The notes under the pieces are model-generated. The model was given only the letters and a program-made list of their open reading frames with translations, had not been told where the DNA came from and did not search any database. Positions 43,693 to 58,676 of a stretch of DNA of 64,000 nucleotides are shown here, one piece after another (within the stretch, counting starts at the first letter, position 1; each line of letters opens with the position of its first letter). This stretch comes from Auanema rhodensis (taxonomy: Eukaryota > Nematoda > Chromadorea > Rhabditida > Rhabditidae). Where the stretch lies: positions 9,734,001-9,798,000 of the forward strand of contig OZ059899.1 of assembly GCA_964057225.1 (NCBI GenBank). Reading direction: 5' to 3'. Both the position numbers and the translations under genes were made by a program.

Positions 43693-45867
43693 TAAATTTT
43701 TTTCATTTCACTTGTCATTTATAAAAATCGAATTTATCTTCTTCAACGATTATTTTTGCAATGTGTCATAAGAATTTCTTAGTTGAACAAAACGTTTTTT
43801 GAGAAGTTTTTTTGTTGTCAACATATATATTTTCCTGGAATTCGAAAGCATTTGGGATGGAAATTAGAAAGAAAAGAACTAGTTTTTCCTACTTCAAAAC
43901 AAACAATAAGAAATAAAATGAAAAAGATTGTTAGATATCCAATTTAAACTTATACATTTACTTCGATAAGGAGCCTATTAGTTTGAAATTTTATGTCTTA
44001 CAGTTCTCCAACAGAACAGACTGATCCTGATTTCTCTATGATTACATAAAACTCTCGTTTGATATACAAAATAGAGAGAAATAACGTCTCCAGGATATCA
44101 ATGATATCGAATCTAGTGATATTGTGGAAAAATGTAATGTCAGCTCCATAGTTTTTCTCTTAATTTCTCTCATCACAATAGTCTTAGTTTTTTTTCATAA
44201 GAGTTTCTGAAATCTTAGTTGAACAAGGCAGTATATATTTTTTTCTGGAATTCGAAAGCATTTGGGATAGAAATTAGAAAGAAAAGAACTAGTTTTTCCT
44301 ACTTTAAAACAAACAATAAGAAATAAAATGAAAAAGATTGTTAGATATCCAATTTAAACTTATACATTTACTTCGATAAAGAGCCTATTAGTTTGAAATT
44401 TTATGTCTTACAGTTCTCCAACAGAACAGACTGATCCTGATTTCTCTATGATTACATAAAACTCTCGTTTGATATACAAAAAGGAGAGGAATAACGTTTC
44501 CAGGATATCAATGATTTCGAATTCAGTGATATTGTAGAAAAATGTAATGTCAGCTCCATAGTTTTTCTCTTAAATTCTCTCATCACAATAGTCTTAGTTT
44601 TTTTTCATAAGAGTTTCTGAAATCTTAGTTGAACAAGGCAGTATATATTTTTTTCTGGAATTCGAAAGCATTTGGGATAGAAATTAGAAAGAAAAGAACT
44701 AAGTTTTCCTACTTTAAAACAAACAATAAGAAATAAAATGAAAAAGATTGTTAGATATCCAATTTAAACTTATACATTTACTTCGATAAAGAGCCTATTA
44801 GTTTGAAATTTTATGTCTTACAGTTCTCCAACAGAACAGACTGATCCTGATTTCTCTATGATTACATAAAACTCTCGTTTGATATACAAAAAGGAGAGGA
44901 ATAACGTTTCCAGGATATCAATGATATGGAATCTAGTGATATTGTAGAAAAATGTAATGTCAGCTCCATAGTTTTTCTCTTAATTTCTCTCATCACAATA
45001 GTCTTAGTTTTTTTTCATAAGAGTTTCTGGAATCTTAGTTGAACAAGGCAGTATATATTTTTTTCTGGAATTCGAAAGCATTTGAGATGGAAATTAGAAA
45101 GAAAAGAACTAGTTTTTCCTACTTTAAAACAAACAATAAGAAATAAAGTGAAAAAGATTGTTAGATATCCAATTTAAACTTATACATTTACTTCGATAAA
45201 GAGCCTATTAGTTTGAAATTTTATGTCTTACAGTTCTCCAACAGAACAGACTGATCCTGATTTCTCTATGATTACATAAAACTCTCGTTTGATATACAAA
45301 AAGGAGAGGAATAACGTTTCCAGGATATCAATGATATCGAATCTAGTGATATTGTAGAAAAATGTAATGTCAGCTCCATAGTTTTTCTCTTAATTTCTCT
45401 CATCACAATAGTCTTAGTTTTTTTTCATAAGAGTTTCTGGAATCTTAGTTGAACAAGGCAGTATATAATTTTTTCTGGAATTCGAAAGCATTTGGGATGG
45501 AAATTAGAAAGAAAAGAACTAGTTTTTCCTACTTTAAAACAAACAATAAGAAATAAAGTGAAAAAGATTGTTAGATATCCAATTTAAACTTATACATTTA
45601 CTTCGATAAAGAGCCTATTAGTCTGAAATTTTATGTCTTACAGTTCTCCAACAGAACAGACTGATCCTGATTTCTCTATGATTACATAAAACTCTCGTTT
45701 GATATACAAGAAGGAGAGGAATAACGTTTCCAGGATGTCAATGATATCGAATCCAGTGATATTGTAGAAAAATGTAATGTCAGCTCCATAGTTTTTCTCT
45801 TAATTTCTCTCATCACAATAGTCTTAGTTTTTTTTTCATAAGAGTTTCTGAAATCTTAGTTGAACAA

Positions 45868-45940
45868 GGCCGCGTGGCGCAATGGATAACGCGTCTGCCT
45901 ACGGAGCAGAAGATTGTAGGTTCGAATCCTGCCGTGGTCG
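45868..45940 (+). tRNA. tRNA-Arg(ACG), copy 18
   Basis: Identical to copy 1. It starts the first copy of the 5,556 bp higher-order repeat. Confidence 0.97.
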
Positions 45941-48850
45941 TAAATTTTTTTCATTTCACTTGTCATTTATAAAAATCGAATTTATCTTCTTCAACGATTA
46001 TTTTTGCAATGTGTCATAAGAATTTCATAGTTGAACAAAACGTTTTTTAAGAAGTTTTTTTGTTGTCAACATATATATTTTCCTGGAATTCGAAAGCATT
46101 TGGGATGGAAATTATAAAGAAAAGAACTAGTTTTTCCTACTTTAAAACAAACAATAAGAAATAAAATGAAAAAGATTGTTAGATATCCAATTTAAACTTA
46201 TACATTTACTTTGATAAAGAGCCTATTAGATTGAAATTTTATGTCTTACAGTTCTCCAACAGAACAGACTGATCCTGATTTTTCTACGATTACATAAAAC
46301 TCTCGTTTGATATAAAAGCATATTGGATAGAAATTTCGAAAGCATTTTGGATGGAAATTAGAACGAAAAGAACTAGTTTTTTCTATTTAAAAACAAACAA
46401 TAATAAACAAAATGAAAAGATTGTTAGATATCCAATTTTAACTTATACATTTACTTCGATGAAGAGCCTATTAGATTGAATTTTTATGTCTTACAGTTCT
46501 CCAACAGAACAGACTGATCCTGATTTTTCTACGATTACATAAAACTCTCGTTTGATATACAAAAAGGAGAGGAATAACGTTTCCAGGATATCAATGATAT
46601 CGAATCTAGTGATATTGTAGAAAAATGTAATGTCAGCTCCATAGTTTTTCTCTTAATTTCTCTCATCACAATAGTCTTAGTTTTTTTTCATAAGAGTTTC
46701 TGAAATCTTAGTTGAACAAGGCAGTATATATATTTTCCTGGAATTCGAAAGCATTTGAGATGGAAATTATAAAGAAAAGAACTAGTTTTTCCTACTTTGA
46801 AACAAACAATAAGAAATAAAATGAAAAAGATTGTTAGATATCCAATTTAAACTTATACATTTACTTTGATAAAGAGCCTATTAGATTGAAATTTTATGTC
46901 TTACAGTTCTCCAACAGAACAGACTGATCCTGATTTTTCTACGATTACATAAAACTCTCGTTTGATATAAAAGCATATTGGATAGAAATTTCGAAAGCAT
47001 TTTGGATGGAAATTAGAACGAAAAGAACTAGTTTTTTCTATTTTAAAACAAACAATAATAAACAAAATGAAAAGATTGTTAGATATCCAATTTTAACTTA
47101 TACATTTACTTCGATGAAGAGCCTGTTAGATTGAATTTTTATGTCTTACAGTTCTCCAACAGAACAGACTGATCCTGATTTTTCTACGATTACATAAAAC
47201 TCTCGTTTGATATAAAAGCATATTGGATAGAAATTTCGAAAGCATTTTGGATGGAAATTAGAACGAAAAGAACTAGTTTTTTCTATTTTAAAACAAACAA
47301 TAATAAACAAAATGAAAAGATTGTTAGATATCCAATTTTAACTTATACATTTACTTCGATAAGGAGCCTATTAGTTTGAAATTTTATGTCTTACAGTTCT
47401 CCAACAGAACAGACTGATCCTGATTTCTCTATGATTACATAAAACTCTCGTTTGATATACAAAATAGAGAGAAATAACGTCTCCAGGATATCAATGATAT
47501 CGAATCTAGTGATATTGTGGAAAAATGTAATGTCAGCTCCATAGTTTTTCTCTTAATTTCTCTCATCACAATAGTCTTAGTTTTTTTTCATAAGAGTTTC
47601 TGAAATCTTAGTTGAACAAGGCAGTATATATTCTTTTCTGGAATTCGAAAGCATTTGGGATAGAAATTAGAAAGAAAAGAACTAGTTTTTCCTACTTTAA
47701 AACAAACAATAAGAAATAAAATGAAAAAGATTGTTAGATATCCAATTTAAACTTATACATTTACTTCGATAAAGAGCCTATTAGTTTGAAATTTTATGTC
47801 TTACAGTTCTCCAACAGAACAGACTGATCCTTATTTCTCTATGATTACATAAAACTCTCGTTTGATATACAAAAAGGAGAGGAATAACGTTTCCAGGATA
47901 TCAATGATATGGAATCTAGTGATATTGTAGAAAAATGTAATGTCAGCTCCATAGTTTTTCTCTTAATTTCTCTCATCACAATAGTCTTAGTTTTTTTTCA
48001 TAAGAGTTTCTGGAATCTTAGTTGAACAAGGCAGTATATATTTTTTTCTGGAATTCGAAAGCATTTGAGATGGAAATTAGAAAGAAAAGAACTAGTTTTT
48101 CCTACTTTAAAACAAACAATAAGAAATAAAGTGAAAAAGATTGTTAGATATCCAATTTAAACTTATACATTTACTTCGATAAAGAGCCTATTAGTTTGAA
48201 ATTTTATGTCTTACAGTTCTCCAACAGAACAGACTGATCCTGATTTCTCTATGATTACATAAAACTCTCGTTTGATATACAAAAAGGAGAGGAATAACGT
48301 TTCCAGGATATCAATGATATCGAATCTAGTGATATTGTAGAAAAATGTAATGTCAGCTCCATAGTTTTTCTCTTAATTTCTCTCATCACAATAGTCTTAG
48401 TTTTTTTTCATAAGAGTTTCTGGAATCTTAGTTGAACAAGGCAGTATATAATTTTTTCTGGAATTCGAAAGCATTTGGGATGGAAATTAGAAAGAAAAGA
48501 ACTAGTTTTTCCTACTTTAAAACAAACAATAAGAAATAAAGTGAAAAAGATTGTTAGATATCCAATTTAAACTTATACATTTACTTCGATAAAGAGCCTA
48601 TTAGTCTGAAATTTTATGTCTTACAGTTCTCCAACAGAACAGACTGATCCTGATTTCTCTATGATTACATAAAACTCTCGTTTGATATACAAGAAGGAGA
48701 GGAATAACGTTTCCAGGATGTCAATGATATCGAATCCAGTGATATTGTAGAAAAATGTAATGTCAGCTCCATAGTTTTTCTCTTAATTTCTCTCATCACA
48801 ATAGTCTTAGTTTTTTTTTCATAAGAGTTTCTGAAATCTTAGTTGAACAA

Positions 48851-48923
48851 GGCCGCGTGGCGCAATGGATAACGCGTCTGCCTACGGAGCAGAAGATTGT
48901 AGGTTCGAATCCTGCCGTGGTCG
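48851..48923 (+). tRNA. tRNA-Arg(ACG), copy 19
   Basis: Identical to copy 1, 2,983 bp after copy 18. The flank carries the private variant ATTATTTTCGCAATG, shared only with copy 21. Confidence 0.97.
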
Positions 48924-51423
48924 TAAATTTTTTTCATTTCACTTGTCATTTATAAAAATCGAATTTATCTTCTTCAACGATTATTTTCGCAATGTGTCAT
49001 AAGAATTTCATAGTTGAACAAAACGTTTTTTAAGAAGTTTTTTTGTTGTCAACATATATATTTTCCTGGAATTCGAAAGCATTTGGGATGGAAATTATAA
49101 AGAAAAGAACTAGTTTTTCCTACTTTAAAACAAACAATAAGAAATAAAATGAAAAAGATTGTTAGATATCCAATTTAAACTTATACATTTACTTTGATAA
49201 AGAGCCTATTAGATTGAAATTTTATGTCTTACAGTTCTCCAACAGAACAGACTGATCCTGATTTTTCTACGATTACATAAAACTCTCGTTTGATATAAAA
49301 GCATATTGGATAGAAATTTCGAAAGCATTTTGGATGGAAATTAGAACGAAAAGAACTAGTTTTTTCTATTTTAAAACAAACAATAATAAACAAAATGAAA
49401 AGATTGTTAGATATCCAATTTTAACTTATACATTTACTTCGATGAAGAGCCTATTAGATTGAATTTTTATGTCTTACAGTTCTCCAACAGAACAGACTGA
49501 TCCTGATTTTTCTACGATTACATAAAACTCTCGTTTGATATACAAAAAGGAGAGGAATAACGTTTCCAGGATATCAATGATATCGAATCTAGTGATATTG
49601 TAGAAAAATGTAATGTCAGCTCCATAGTTTTTCTCTTAATTTCTCTCATCACAATAGTCTTAGTTTTTTTTCATAAGAGTTTCTGAAATCTTAGTTGAAC
49701 AAGGCAGTATATATATTTTCCTGGAATTCGAAAGCATTTGAGATGGAAATTATAAAGAAAAGAACTAGTTTTTCCTACTTTGAAACAAACAATAAGAAAT
49801 AAAATGAAAAAGATTGTTAGATATCCAATTTAAACTTATACATTTACTTTGATAAAGAGCCTATTAGATTGAAATTTTATGTCTTACAGTTCTTCAACAG
49901 AACAGACTGATCCTGATTTTTCTACGATTACATAAAACTCTCGTTTGATATAAAAGCATATTGGATAGAAATTTCGAAAGCATTTTGGATGGAAATTAGA
50001 ACGAAAAGAACTAGTTTTTTCTATTTTAAAACAAACAATAATAAACAAAATGAAAAGATTGTTAGATATCCAATTTTAACTTATACATTTACTTCGATGA
50101 AGAGCCTGTTAGATTGAATTTTTATGTCTTACAGTTCTCCAACAGAACAGACTGATCCTGATTTTTCTACGATTACATAAAACTCTCGTTTGATATACAA
50201 AAAGGAGAGGAATAACGTTTCCAGGATATCAATGATATCGAATCTAGTGATATTGTAGAAAAATGTAATGTCAGCTCCATAGTTTTTCTCTTAATTTCTC
50301 TCATCACAATAGTCTTAGTTTTTTTTCATAAGAGTTTCTGGAATCTTAGTTGAACAAGGCAGTATATAATTTTTTCTGGAATTCGAAAGCATTTGGGATG
50401 GAAATTAGAAAGAAAAGAACTAGTTTTTCCTACTTTAAAACAAACAATAAGAAATAAAGTGAAAAAGATTGTTAGATATCCAATTTAAACTTATACATTT
50501 ACTTCGATAAAGAGCCTATTAGTCTGAAATTTTATGTCTTACAGTTCTCCAACAGAACAGACTGATCCTGATTTTTCTACGATTACATAAAACTCTCGTT
50601 TGATATAAAAGCATATTGGATAGAAATTTCGAAAGCATTTTGGATGGAAATTAGAACGAAAAGAACTAGTTTTTTCTATTTTAAAACAAACAATAATAAA
50701 CAAAATGAAAAGATTGTTAGATATCCAATTTTAACTTATACATTTACTTCGATGAAGAGCCTGTTAGATTGAATTTTTATGTCTTACAGTTCTCCAACAG
50801 AACAGACTGATCCTGATTTTTCTACGATTACATAAAACTCTCGTTTGATATACAAAAAGGAGAGGAATAACGTTTCCAGGATATCAATGATATCGAATCT
50901 AGTGATATTGTAGAAAAATGTAATGTCAGCTCCATAGTTTTTCTCTTAATTTCTCTCATCACAATAGTCTTAGTTTTTTTTCATAAGAGTTTCTGGAATC
51001 TTAGTTGAACAAGGCAGTATATAATTTTTTCTGGAATTCGAAAGCATTTGGGATGGAAATTAGAAAGAAAAGAACTAGTTTTTCCTACTTTAAAACAAAC
51101 AATAAGAAATAAAGTGAAAAAGATTGTTAGATATCCAATTTAAACTTATACATTTACTTCGATAAAGAGCCTATTAGTCTGAAATTTTATGTCTTACAGT
51201 TCTCCAACAGAACAGACTGATCCTGATTTCTCTATGATTACATAAAACTCTCGTTTGATATACAAGAAGGAGAGGAATAACGTTTCCAGGATGTCAATGA
51301 TATCGAATCCAGTGATATTGTAGAAAAATGTAATGTCAGCTCCATAGTTTTTCTCTTAATTTCTCTCATCACAATAGTCTTAGTTTTTTTTTCATAAGAG
51401 TTTCTGAAATCTTAGTTGAACAA

Positions 51424-51496
51424 GGCCGCGTGGCGCAATGGATAACGCGTCTGCCTACGGAGCAGAAGATTGTAGGTTCGAATCCTGCCGTGGTCG
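51424..51496 (+). tRNA. tRNA-Arg(ACG), copy 20
   Basis: Identical to copy 1, exactly 5,556 bp after copy 18. It starts the second copy of the higher-order repeat. Confidence 0.97.
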
Positions 51497-54406
51497 TAAA
51501 TTTTTTTCATTTCACTTGTCATTTATAAAAATCGAATTTATCTTCTTCAACGATTATTTTTGCAATGTGTCATAAGAATTTCATAGTTGAACAAAACGTT
51601 TTTTAAGAAGTTTTTTTGTTGTCAACATATATATTTTCCTGGAATTCGAAAGCATTTGGGATGGAAATTATAAAGAAAAGAACTAGTTTTTCCTACTTTA
51701 AAACAAACAATAAGAAATAAAATGAAAAAGATTGTTAGATATCCAATTTAAACTTATACATTTACTTTGATAAAGAGCCTATTAGATTGAAATTTTATGT
51801 CTTACAGTTCTCCAACAGAACAGACTGATCCTGATTTTTCTACGATTACATAAAACTCTCGTTTGATATAAAAGCATATTGGATAGAAATTTCGAAAGCA
51901 TTTTGGATGGAAATTAGAACGAAAAGAACTAGTTTTTTCTATTTTAAAACAAACAATAATAAACAAAATGAAAAGATTGTTAGATATCCAATTTTAACTT
52001 ATACATTTACTTCGATGAAGAGCCTATTAGATTGAATTTTTATGTCTTACAGTTCTCCAACAGAACAGACTGATCCTGATTTTTCTACGATTACATAAAA
52101 CTCTCGTTTGATATACAAAAAGGAGAGGAATAACGTTTCCAGGATATCAATGATATCGAATCTAGTGATATTGTAGAAAAATGTAATGTCAGCTCCATAG
52201 TTTTTCTCTTAATTTCTCTCATCACAATAGTCTTAGTTTTTTTTCATAAGAGTTTCTGAAATCTTAGTTGAACAAGGCAGTATATATATTTTCCTGGAAT
52301 TCGAAAGCATTTGAGATGGAAATTATAAAGAAAAGAACTAGTTTTTCCTACTTTGAAACAAACAATAAGAAATAAAATGAAAAAGATTGTTAGATATCCA
52401 ATTTAAACTTATACATTTACTTTGATAAAGAGCCTATTAGATTGAAATTTTATGTCTTACAGTTCTCCAACAGAACAGACTGATCCTGATTTTTCTACGA
52501 TTACATAAAACTCTCGTTTGATATAAAAGCATATTGGATAGAAATTTCGAAAGCATTTTGGATGGAAATTAGAACGAAAAGAACTAGTTTTTTCTATTTT
52601 AAAACAAACAATAATAAACAAAATGAAAAGATTGTTAGATATCCAATTTTAACTTATACATTTACTTCGATGAAGAGCCTGTTAGATTGAATTTTTATGT
52701 CTTACAGTTCTCCAACAGAACAGACTGATCCTGATTTTTCTACGATTACATAAAACTCTCGTTTGATATAAAAGCATATTGGATAGAAATTTCGAAAGCA
52801 TTTTGGATGGAAATTAGAACGAAAAGAACTAGTTTTTTCTATTTTAAAACAAACAATAATAAACAAAATGAAAAGATTGTTAGATATCCAATTTTAACTT
52901 ATACATTTACTTCGATAAGGAGCCTATTAGTTTGAAATTTTATGTCTTACAGTTCTCCAACAGAACAGACTGATCCTGATTTCTCTATGATTACATAAAA
53001 CTCTCGTTTGATATACAAAATAGAGAGAAATAACGTCTCCAGGATATCAATGATATCGAATCTAGTGATATTGTGGAAAAATGTAATGTCAGCTCCATAG
53101 TTTTTCTCTTAATTTCTCTCATCACAATAGTCTTAGTTTTTTTTCATAAGAGTTTCTGAAATCTTAGTTGAACAAGGCAGTATATATTCTTTTCTGGAAT
53201 TCGAAAGCATTTGGGATAGAAATTAGAAAGAAAAGAACTAGTTTTTCCTACTTTAAAACAAACAATAAGAAATAAAATGAAAAAGATTGTTAGATATCCA
53301 ATTTAAACTTATACATTTACTTCGATAAAGAGCCTATTAGTTTGAAATTTTATGTCTTACAGTTCTCCAACAGAACAGACTGATCCTTATTTCTCTATGA
53401 TTACATAAAACTCTCGTTTGATATACAAAAAGGAGAGGAATAACGTTTCCAGGATATCAATGATATGGAATCTAGTGATATTGTAGAAAAATGTAATGTC
53501 AGCTCCATAGTTTTTCTCTTAATTTCTCTCATCACAATAGTCTTAGTTTTTTTTCATAAGAGTTTCTGGAATCTTAGTTGAACAAGGCAGTATATATTTT
53601 TTTCTGGAATTCGAAAGCATTTGAGATGGAAATTAGAAAGAAAAGAACTAGTTTTTCCTACTTTAAAACAAACAATAAGAAATAAAGTGAAAAAGATTGT
53701 TAGATATCCAATTTAAACTTATACATTTACTTCGATAAAGAGCCTATTAGTTTGAAATTTTATGTCTTACAGTTCTCCAACAGAACAGACTGATCCTGAT
53801 TTCTCTATGATTACATAAAACTCTCGTTTGATATACAAAAAGGAGAGGAATAACGTTTCCAGGATATCAATGATATCGAATCTAGTGATATTGTAGAAAA
53901 ATGTAATGTCAGCTCCATAGTTTTTCTCTTAATTTCTCTCATCACAATAGTCTTAGTTTTTTTTCATAAGAGTTTCTGGAATCTTAGTTGAACAAGGCAG
54001 TATATAATTTTTTCTGGAATTCGAAAGCATTTGGGATGGAAATTAGAAAGAAAAGAACTAGTTTTTCCTACTTTAAAACAAACAATAAGAAATAAAGTGA
54101 AAAAGATTGTTAGATATCCAATTTAAACTTATACATTTACTTCGATAAAGAGCCTATTAGTCTGAAATTTTATGTCTTACAGTTCTCCAACAGAACAGAC
54201 TGATCCTGATTTCTCTATGATTACATAAAACTCTCGTTTGATATACAAGAAGGAGAGGAATAACGTTTCCAGGATGTCAATGATATCGAATCCAGTGATA
54301 TTGTAGAAAAATGTAATGTCAGCTCCATAGTTTTTCTCTTAATTTCTCTCATCACAATAGTCTTAGTTTTTTTTTCATAAGAGTTTCTGAAATCTTAGTT
54401 GAACAA

Positions 54407-54479
54407 GGCCGCGTGGCGCAATGGATAACGCGTCTGCCTACGGAGCAGAAGATTGTAGGTTCGAATCCTGCCGTGGTCG
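54407..54479 (+). tRNA. tRNA-Arg(ACG), copy 21
   Basis: Identical to copy 1, 2,983 bp after copy 20 and 5,556 bp after copy 19, whose private flank variant it shares. Confidence 0.97.
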
Positions 54480-55913
54480 TAAATTTTTTTCATTTCACTT
54501 GTCATTTATAAAAATCGAATTTATCTTCTTCAACGATTATTTTCGCAATGTGTCATAAGAATTTCATAGTTGAACAAAACGTTTTTTAAGAAGTTTTTTT
54601 GTTGTCAACATATATATTTTCCTGGAATTCGAAAGCATTTGGGATGGAAATTATAAAGAAAAGAACTAGTTTTTCCTACTTTAAAACAAACAATAAGAAA
54701 TAAAATGAAAAAGATTGTTAGATATCCAATTTAAACTTATACATTTACTTTGATAAAGAGCCTATTAGATTGAAATTTTATGTCTTACAGTTCTCCAACA
54801 GAACAGACTGATCCTGATTTTTCTACGATTACATAAAACTCTCGTTTGATATAAAAGCATATTGGATAGAAATTTCGAAAGCATTTTGGATGGAAATTAG
54901 AACGAAAAGAACTAGTTTTTTCTATTTTAAAACAAACAATAATAAACAAAATGAAAAGATTGTTAGATATCCAATTTTAACTTATACATTTACTTCGATG
55001 AAGAGCCTATTAGATTGAATTTTTATGTCTTACAGTTCTCCAACAGAACAGACTGATCCTGATTTTTCTACGATTACATAAAACTCTCGTTTGATATACA
55101 AAAAGGAGAGGAATAACGTTTCCAGGATATCAATGATATCGAATCTAGTGATATTGTAGAAAAATGTAATGTCAGCTCCATAGTTTTTCTCTTAATTTCT
55201 CTCATCACAATAGTCTTAGTTTTTTTTCATAAGAGTTTCTGAAATCTTAGTTGAACAAGGCAGTATATATATTTTCCTGGAATTCGAAAGCATTTGAGAT
55301 GGAAATTATAAAGAAAAGAACTAGTTTTTCCTACTTTGAAACAAACAATAAGAAATAAAATGAAAAAGATTGTTAGATATCCAATTTAAACTTATACATT
55401 TACTTTGATAAAGAGCCTATTAGATTGAAATTTTATGTCTTACAGTTCTTCAACAGAACAGACTGATCCTGATTTTTCTACGATTACATAAAACTCTCGT
55501 TTGATATAAAAGCATATTGGATAGAAATTTCGAAAGCATTTTGGATGGAAATTAGAACGAAAAGAACTAGTTTTTTCTATTTTAAAACAAACAATAATAA
55601 ACAAAATGAAAAGATTGTTAGATATCCAATTTTAACTTATACATTTACTTCGATGAAGAGCCTGTTAGATTGAATTTTTATGTCTTACAGTTCTCCAACA
55701 GAACAGACTGATCCTGATTTTTCTACGATTACATAAAACTCTCGTTTGATATACAAAAAGGAGAGGGATAACGTTTCCAGGATATCAATGATATTGAATC
55801 TAGTGATATTGTAGAAAAATGTAATGTCAGCTCCATAGTTTTTCTCTTAATTTCTCTCATCACAATAGTCTTAGTTTTTTTTCATAAGAGTTTCTGAAAT
55901 CTTAGTTGAACAA

Positions 55914-55986
55914 GGCCGCGTGGCGCAATGGATAACGCGTCTGCCTACGGAGCAGAAGATTGTAGGTTCGAATCCTGCCGTGGTCG
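55914..55986 (+). tRNA. tRNA-Arg(ACG), copy 22
   Basis: Gene identical to copy 1. The terminator is the short form TAAATTGTTTTC, as at copy 11. Confidence 0.96.
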
Positions 55987-56766
55987 TAAATTGTTTTCAT
56001 TTCACTTGTCATTTATAAAAATCGAATTTATCTTCTTCAACGATATTTTTGCAATGTGTCATAAGAATTTTATAGTTGAACAAAACGTTTTTTAAGAAGT
56101 TTTTTTGTTGTCAACATATATATTTTCCTGGAATTCGAAAGCATTTGGGATGGAAATTAGAAAGAAAAGAACTAGTTTTTCCTACTTTAAAACAAACAAT
56201 AAGAAATAAAATGAAAAAGATTGTTAGATATCCAATTTAAACTTATACATTTACTTTGATAAAGAGCCTATTAGATTGAAATTTTATGTCTTACAGTTCT
56301 CCAACAGAACAGACTGATCCTGATTTTTCTACGATTACATAAAACTCTCGTTTGATATAAAAGCATATTGGATAGAAATTTCGAAAGCATTTTGGATGGA
56401 AATTAGAACGAAAAGAACTAGTTTTTTCTATTTTAAAACAAACAATAATAAACAAAATGAAACGATTGTTAGATATCCAATTTTAACTTATACATTTACT
56501 TCGATGAAGAGCCTATTAGATTGAATTTTTATGTCTTACAGTTCTCCAACAGAACAGACTGATCCTGATTTTTCTACGATTACATAAAACTCTCGTTTGA
56601 TATACAAAAAGAAGAGGAATAACGTTTCCAGGATATCAATGATATCGAATCTAGTGATATTGTAGAAAAATGTAATGTCAGCTCCATAGGTTTTCTCTTA
56701 ATTTCTCTCATCACAATATTCTTAGTTTTTTTTCTCATAAGAGTTTCTGAAATCTTAGTTGAACAA

Positions 56767-56839
56767 GGCCGCGTGGCGCAATGGATAACGCGTCTGCCTA
56801 CGGAGCAGAAGATTGTAGGTTCGAATCCTGCCGTGGTCG
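56767..56839 (+). tRNA. tRNA-Arg(ACG), copy 23
   Basis: Identical to copy 1, 853 bp after copy 22. Three tRNA-less units follow (57374, 57784, 58194). Confidence 0.97.
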
Positions 56840-58603
56840 TAAATTTTTTTCATTTCACTTGTCATTTATAAAAATCGAATTTATCTTCTTCAACGATTAT
56901 TTTTGCAATGTGTCATAAGAATTTCTTAGTTGAACAAAACGTTTTTTGAGAAGTTTTTTTGTTGTCAACATATATATTTTCCTGGAATTCGAAAGCATTT
57001 GGGATGGAAATTAGAAAGAAAAGAACTAGTTTTTCCTACTTCAAAACAAACAATAAGAAATAAAATGAAAAAGATTGTTAGATATCCAATTTAAACTTAT
57101 ACATTTACTTTGATAAAGAGCCTATTAGATTGAAATTTTATGTCTTACAGTTCTCCAACAGAACAGACTGATCCTGATTTCTCTATGATTACATAAAACT
57201 CTCGTTTGATATACAAAATAGAGAGAAATAACGTCTCCAGGATATCAATGATATCGAATCTAGTGATATTGTAGAAAAATGTAATGTCAGCTCCATAGTT
57301 TTTCTCTTAATTTCTCTCATCACAATAGTCTTAGTTTTTTTTCATAAGAGTTTCTGAAATCTTAGTTGAACAAGGCAGTATATATTTTTTTCTGGAATTC
57401 GAAAGCATTTGGGATAGAAATTAGAAAGAAAAGAACTAGTTTTTCCTATTTTAAAACAAACAATAAGAAATAAAATGAAAAAGATTGTTAGATATCCAAT
57501 TTAAACTTATACATTTACTTCGATAAAGAGCCTATTAGTTTGAAATTTTATGTCTTACAGTTCTCCAACAGAACAGACTGATCCTGATTTCTCTATGATT
57601 ACATAAAACTCTCGTTTGATATACAAAATAGAGAGGAATAACGTTTCCAGGATATCAATGATATCGAATTCAGTGATATTGTATAAAAATGTAATGTCAG
57701 CTCCATAGTTTTTCTCTTAATTTCTCTCATCACAATAGTCTTAGTTTTTTTTCATAAGAGTTTCTGAAATCTTAGTTGAACAAGGCAGTATATATATTTT
57801 CCTGGAATTCGAAAGCATTTGGGATAGAAATTAGAAAGAAAAGAACTAAGTTTTCCTACTTTAAAACAAACAATAAGAAATAAAATGAAAAAGATTGTTA
57901 GATATCCAATTTAAACTTATACATTTACTTCGATAAAGAGCCTATTAGTTTGAAATTTTATGTCTTACAGTTCTCCAACAGAACAGACTGATCCTGATTT
58001 CTCAATGATTACATAAAACTCTCGTTTGATATACAAAATAGAGAGGAATAACGTTTCCAGGATATCAATGATATGGAATCTAGTGATATTGTAGAAAAAT
58101 GTAATGTCAGCTCCATAGTTTTTCTCTTAATTTCTCTCATCACAATAGTCTTAGTTTTTTTTCATAAGAGTTTCTGGAATCTTAGTTGAACAAGGCAGTA
58201 TATATTTTTTTCTGGAATTCGAAAGCATTTGGGATGTAAATTAGAAAGAAAAGAACTAGTTTTTCCTACTTTAAAACAAACAATAAGAAATAAAATGAAA
58301 AAGATTGTTAGATATCCAAATTAAACTTATACATTTACTTCGATAAAGAGCCTATTAGTTTGAAATTTTATGTCTTACAGTTCTCCAACAGAACAGACTG
58401 ATCCTGATTTCTCTATGATTACATAAAACTCTCGTTTGATATACAAAAAGGAGAGGAATAACGTTTCCAGGATATCAATGATATCGAATCTAGTGATATT
58501 GTAGAAAAATGTAATGTCAGCTCCATAGTTTTTCTCTTAATTTCTCTCATCACAATAGTCTTAGTTTTTTTTCATAAGAGTTTCTGAAATCTTAGTTGAA
58601 CAA

Positions 58604-58676
58604 GGCCGCGTGGCGCAATGGATAACGCGTCTGCCTACGGAGCAGAAGATTGTAGGTTCGAATCCTGCCGTGGTCG
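58604..58676 (+). tRNA. tRNA-Arg(ACG), copy 24, last in window
   Basis: Identical to copy 1. No further tRNA gene is found in the remaining 5.3 kb, only tRNA-less units. Confidence 0.97.

Larger units (their letters stand above)
45868..55746 (+). repeat. Higher-order repeat, 5,556 bp period, about 1.8 copies
   Basis: 45868 to about 50190 and 51424 to about 55746 carry the same series of units and share private variants at matching offsets: TATATTCTTTTCTGG (about 47625 and 53181), GATCCTTATTTCTC (about 47826 and 53384), TTATTTTCGCAATG (about 48983 and 54539) and TACAGTTCTTCAACAG (about 49886 and 55442). Only scattered differences were seen. This indicates a recent duplication by unequal exchange. 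Confidence 0.85.
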
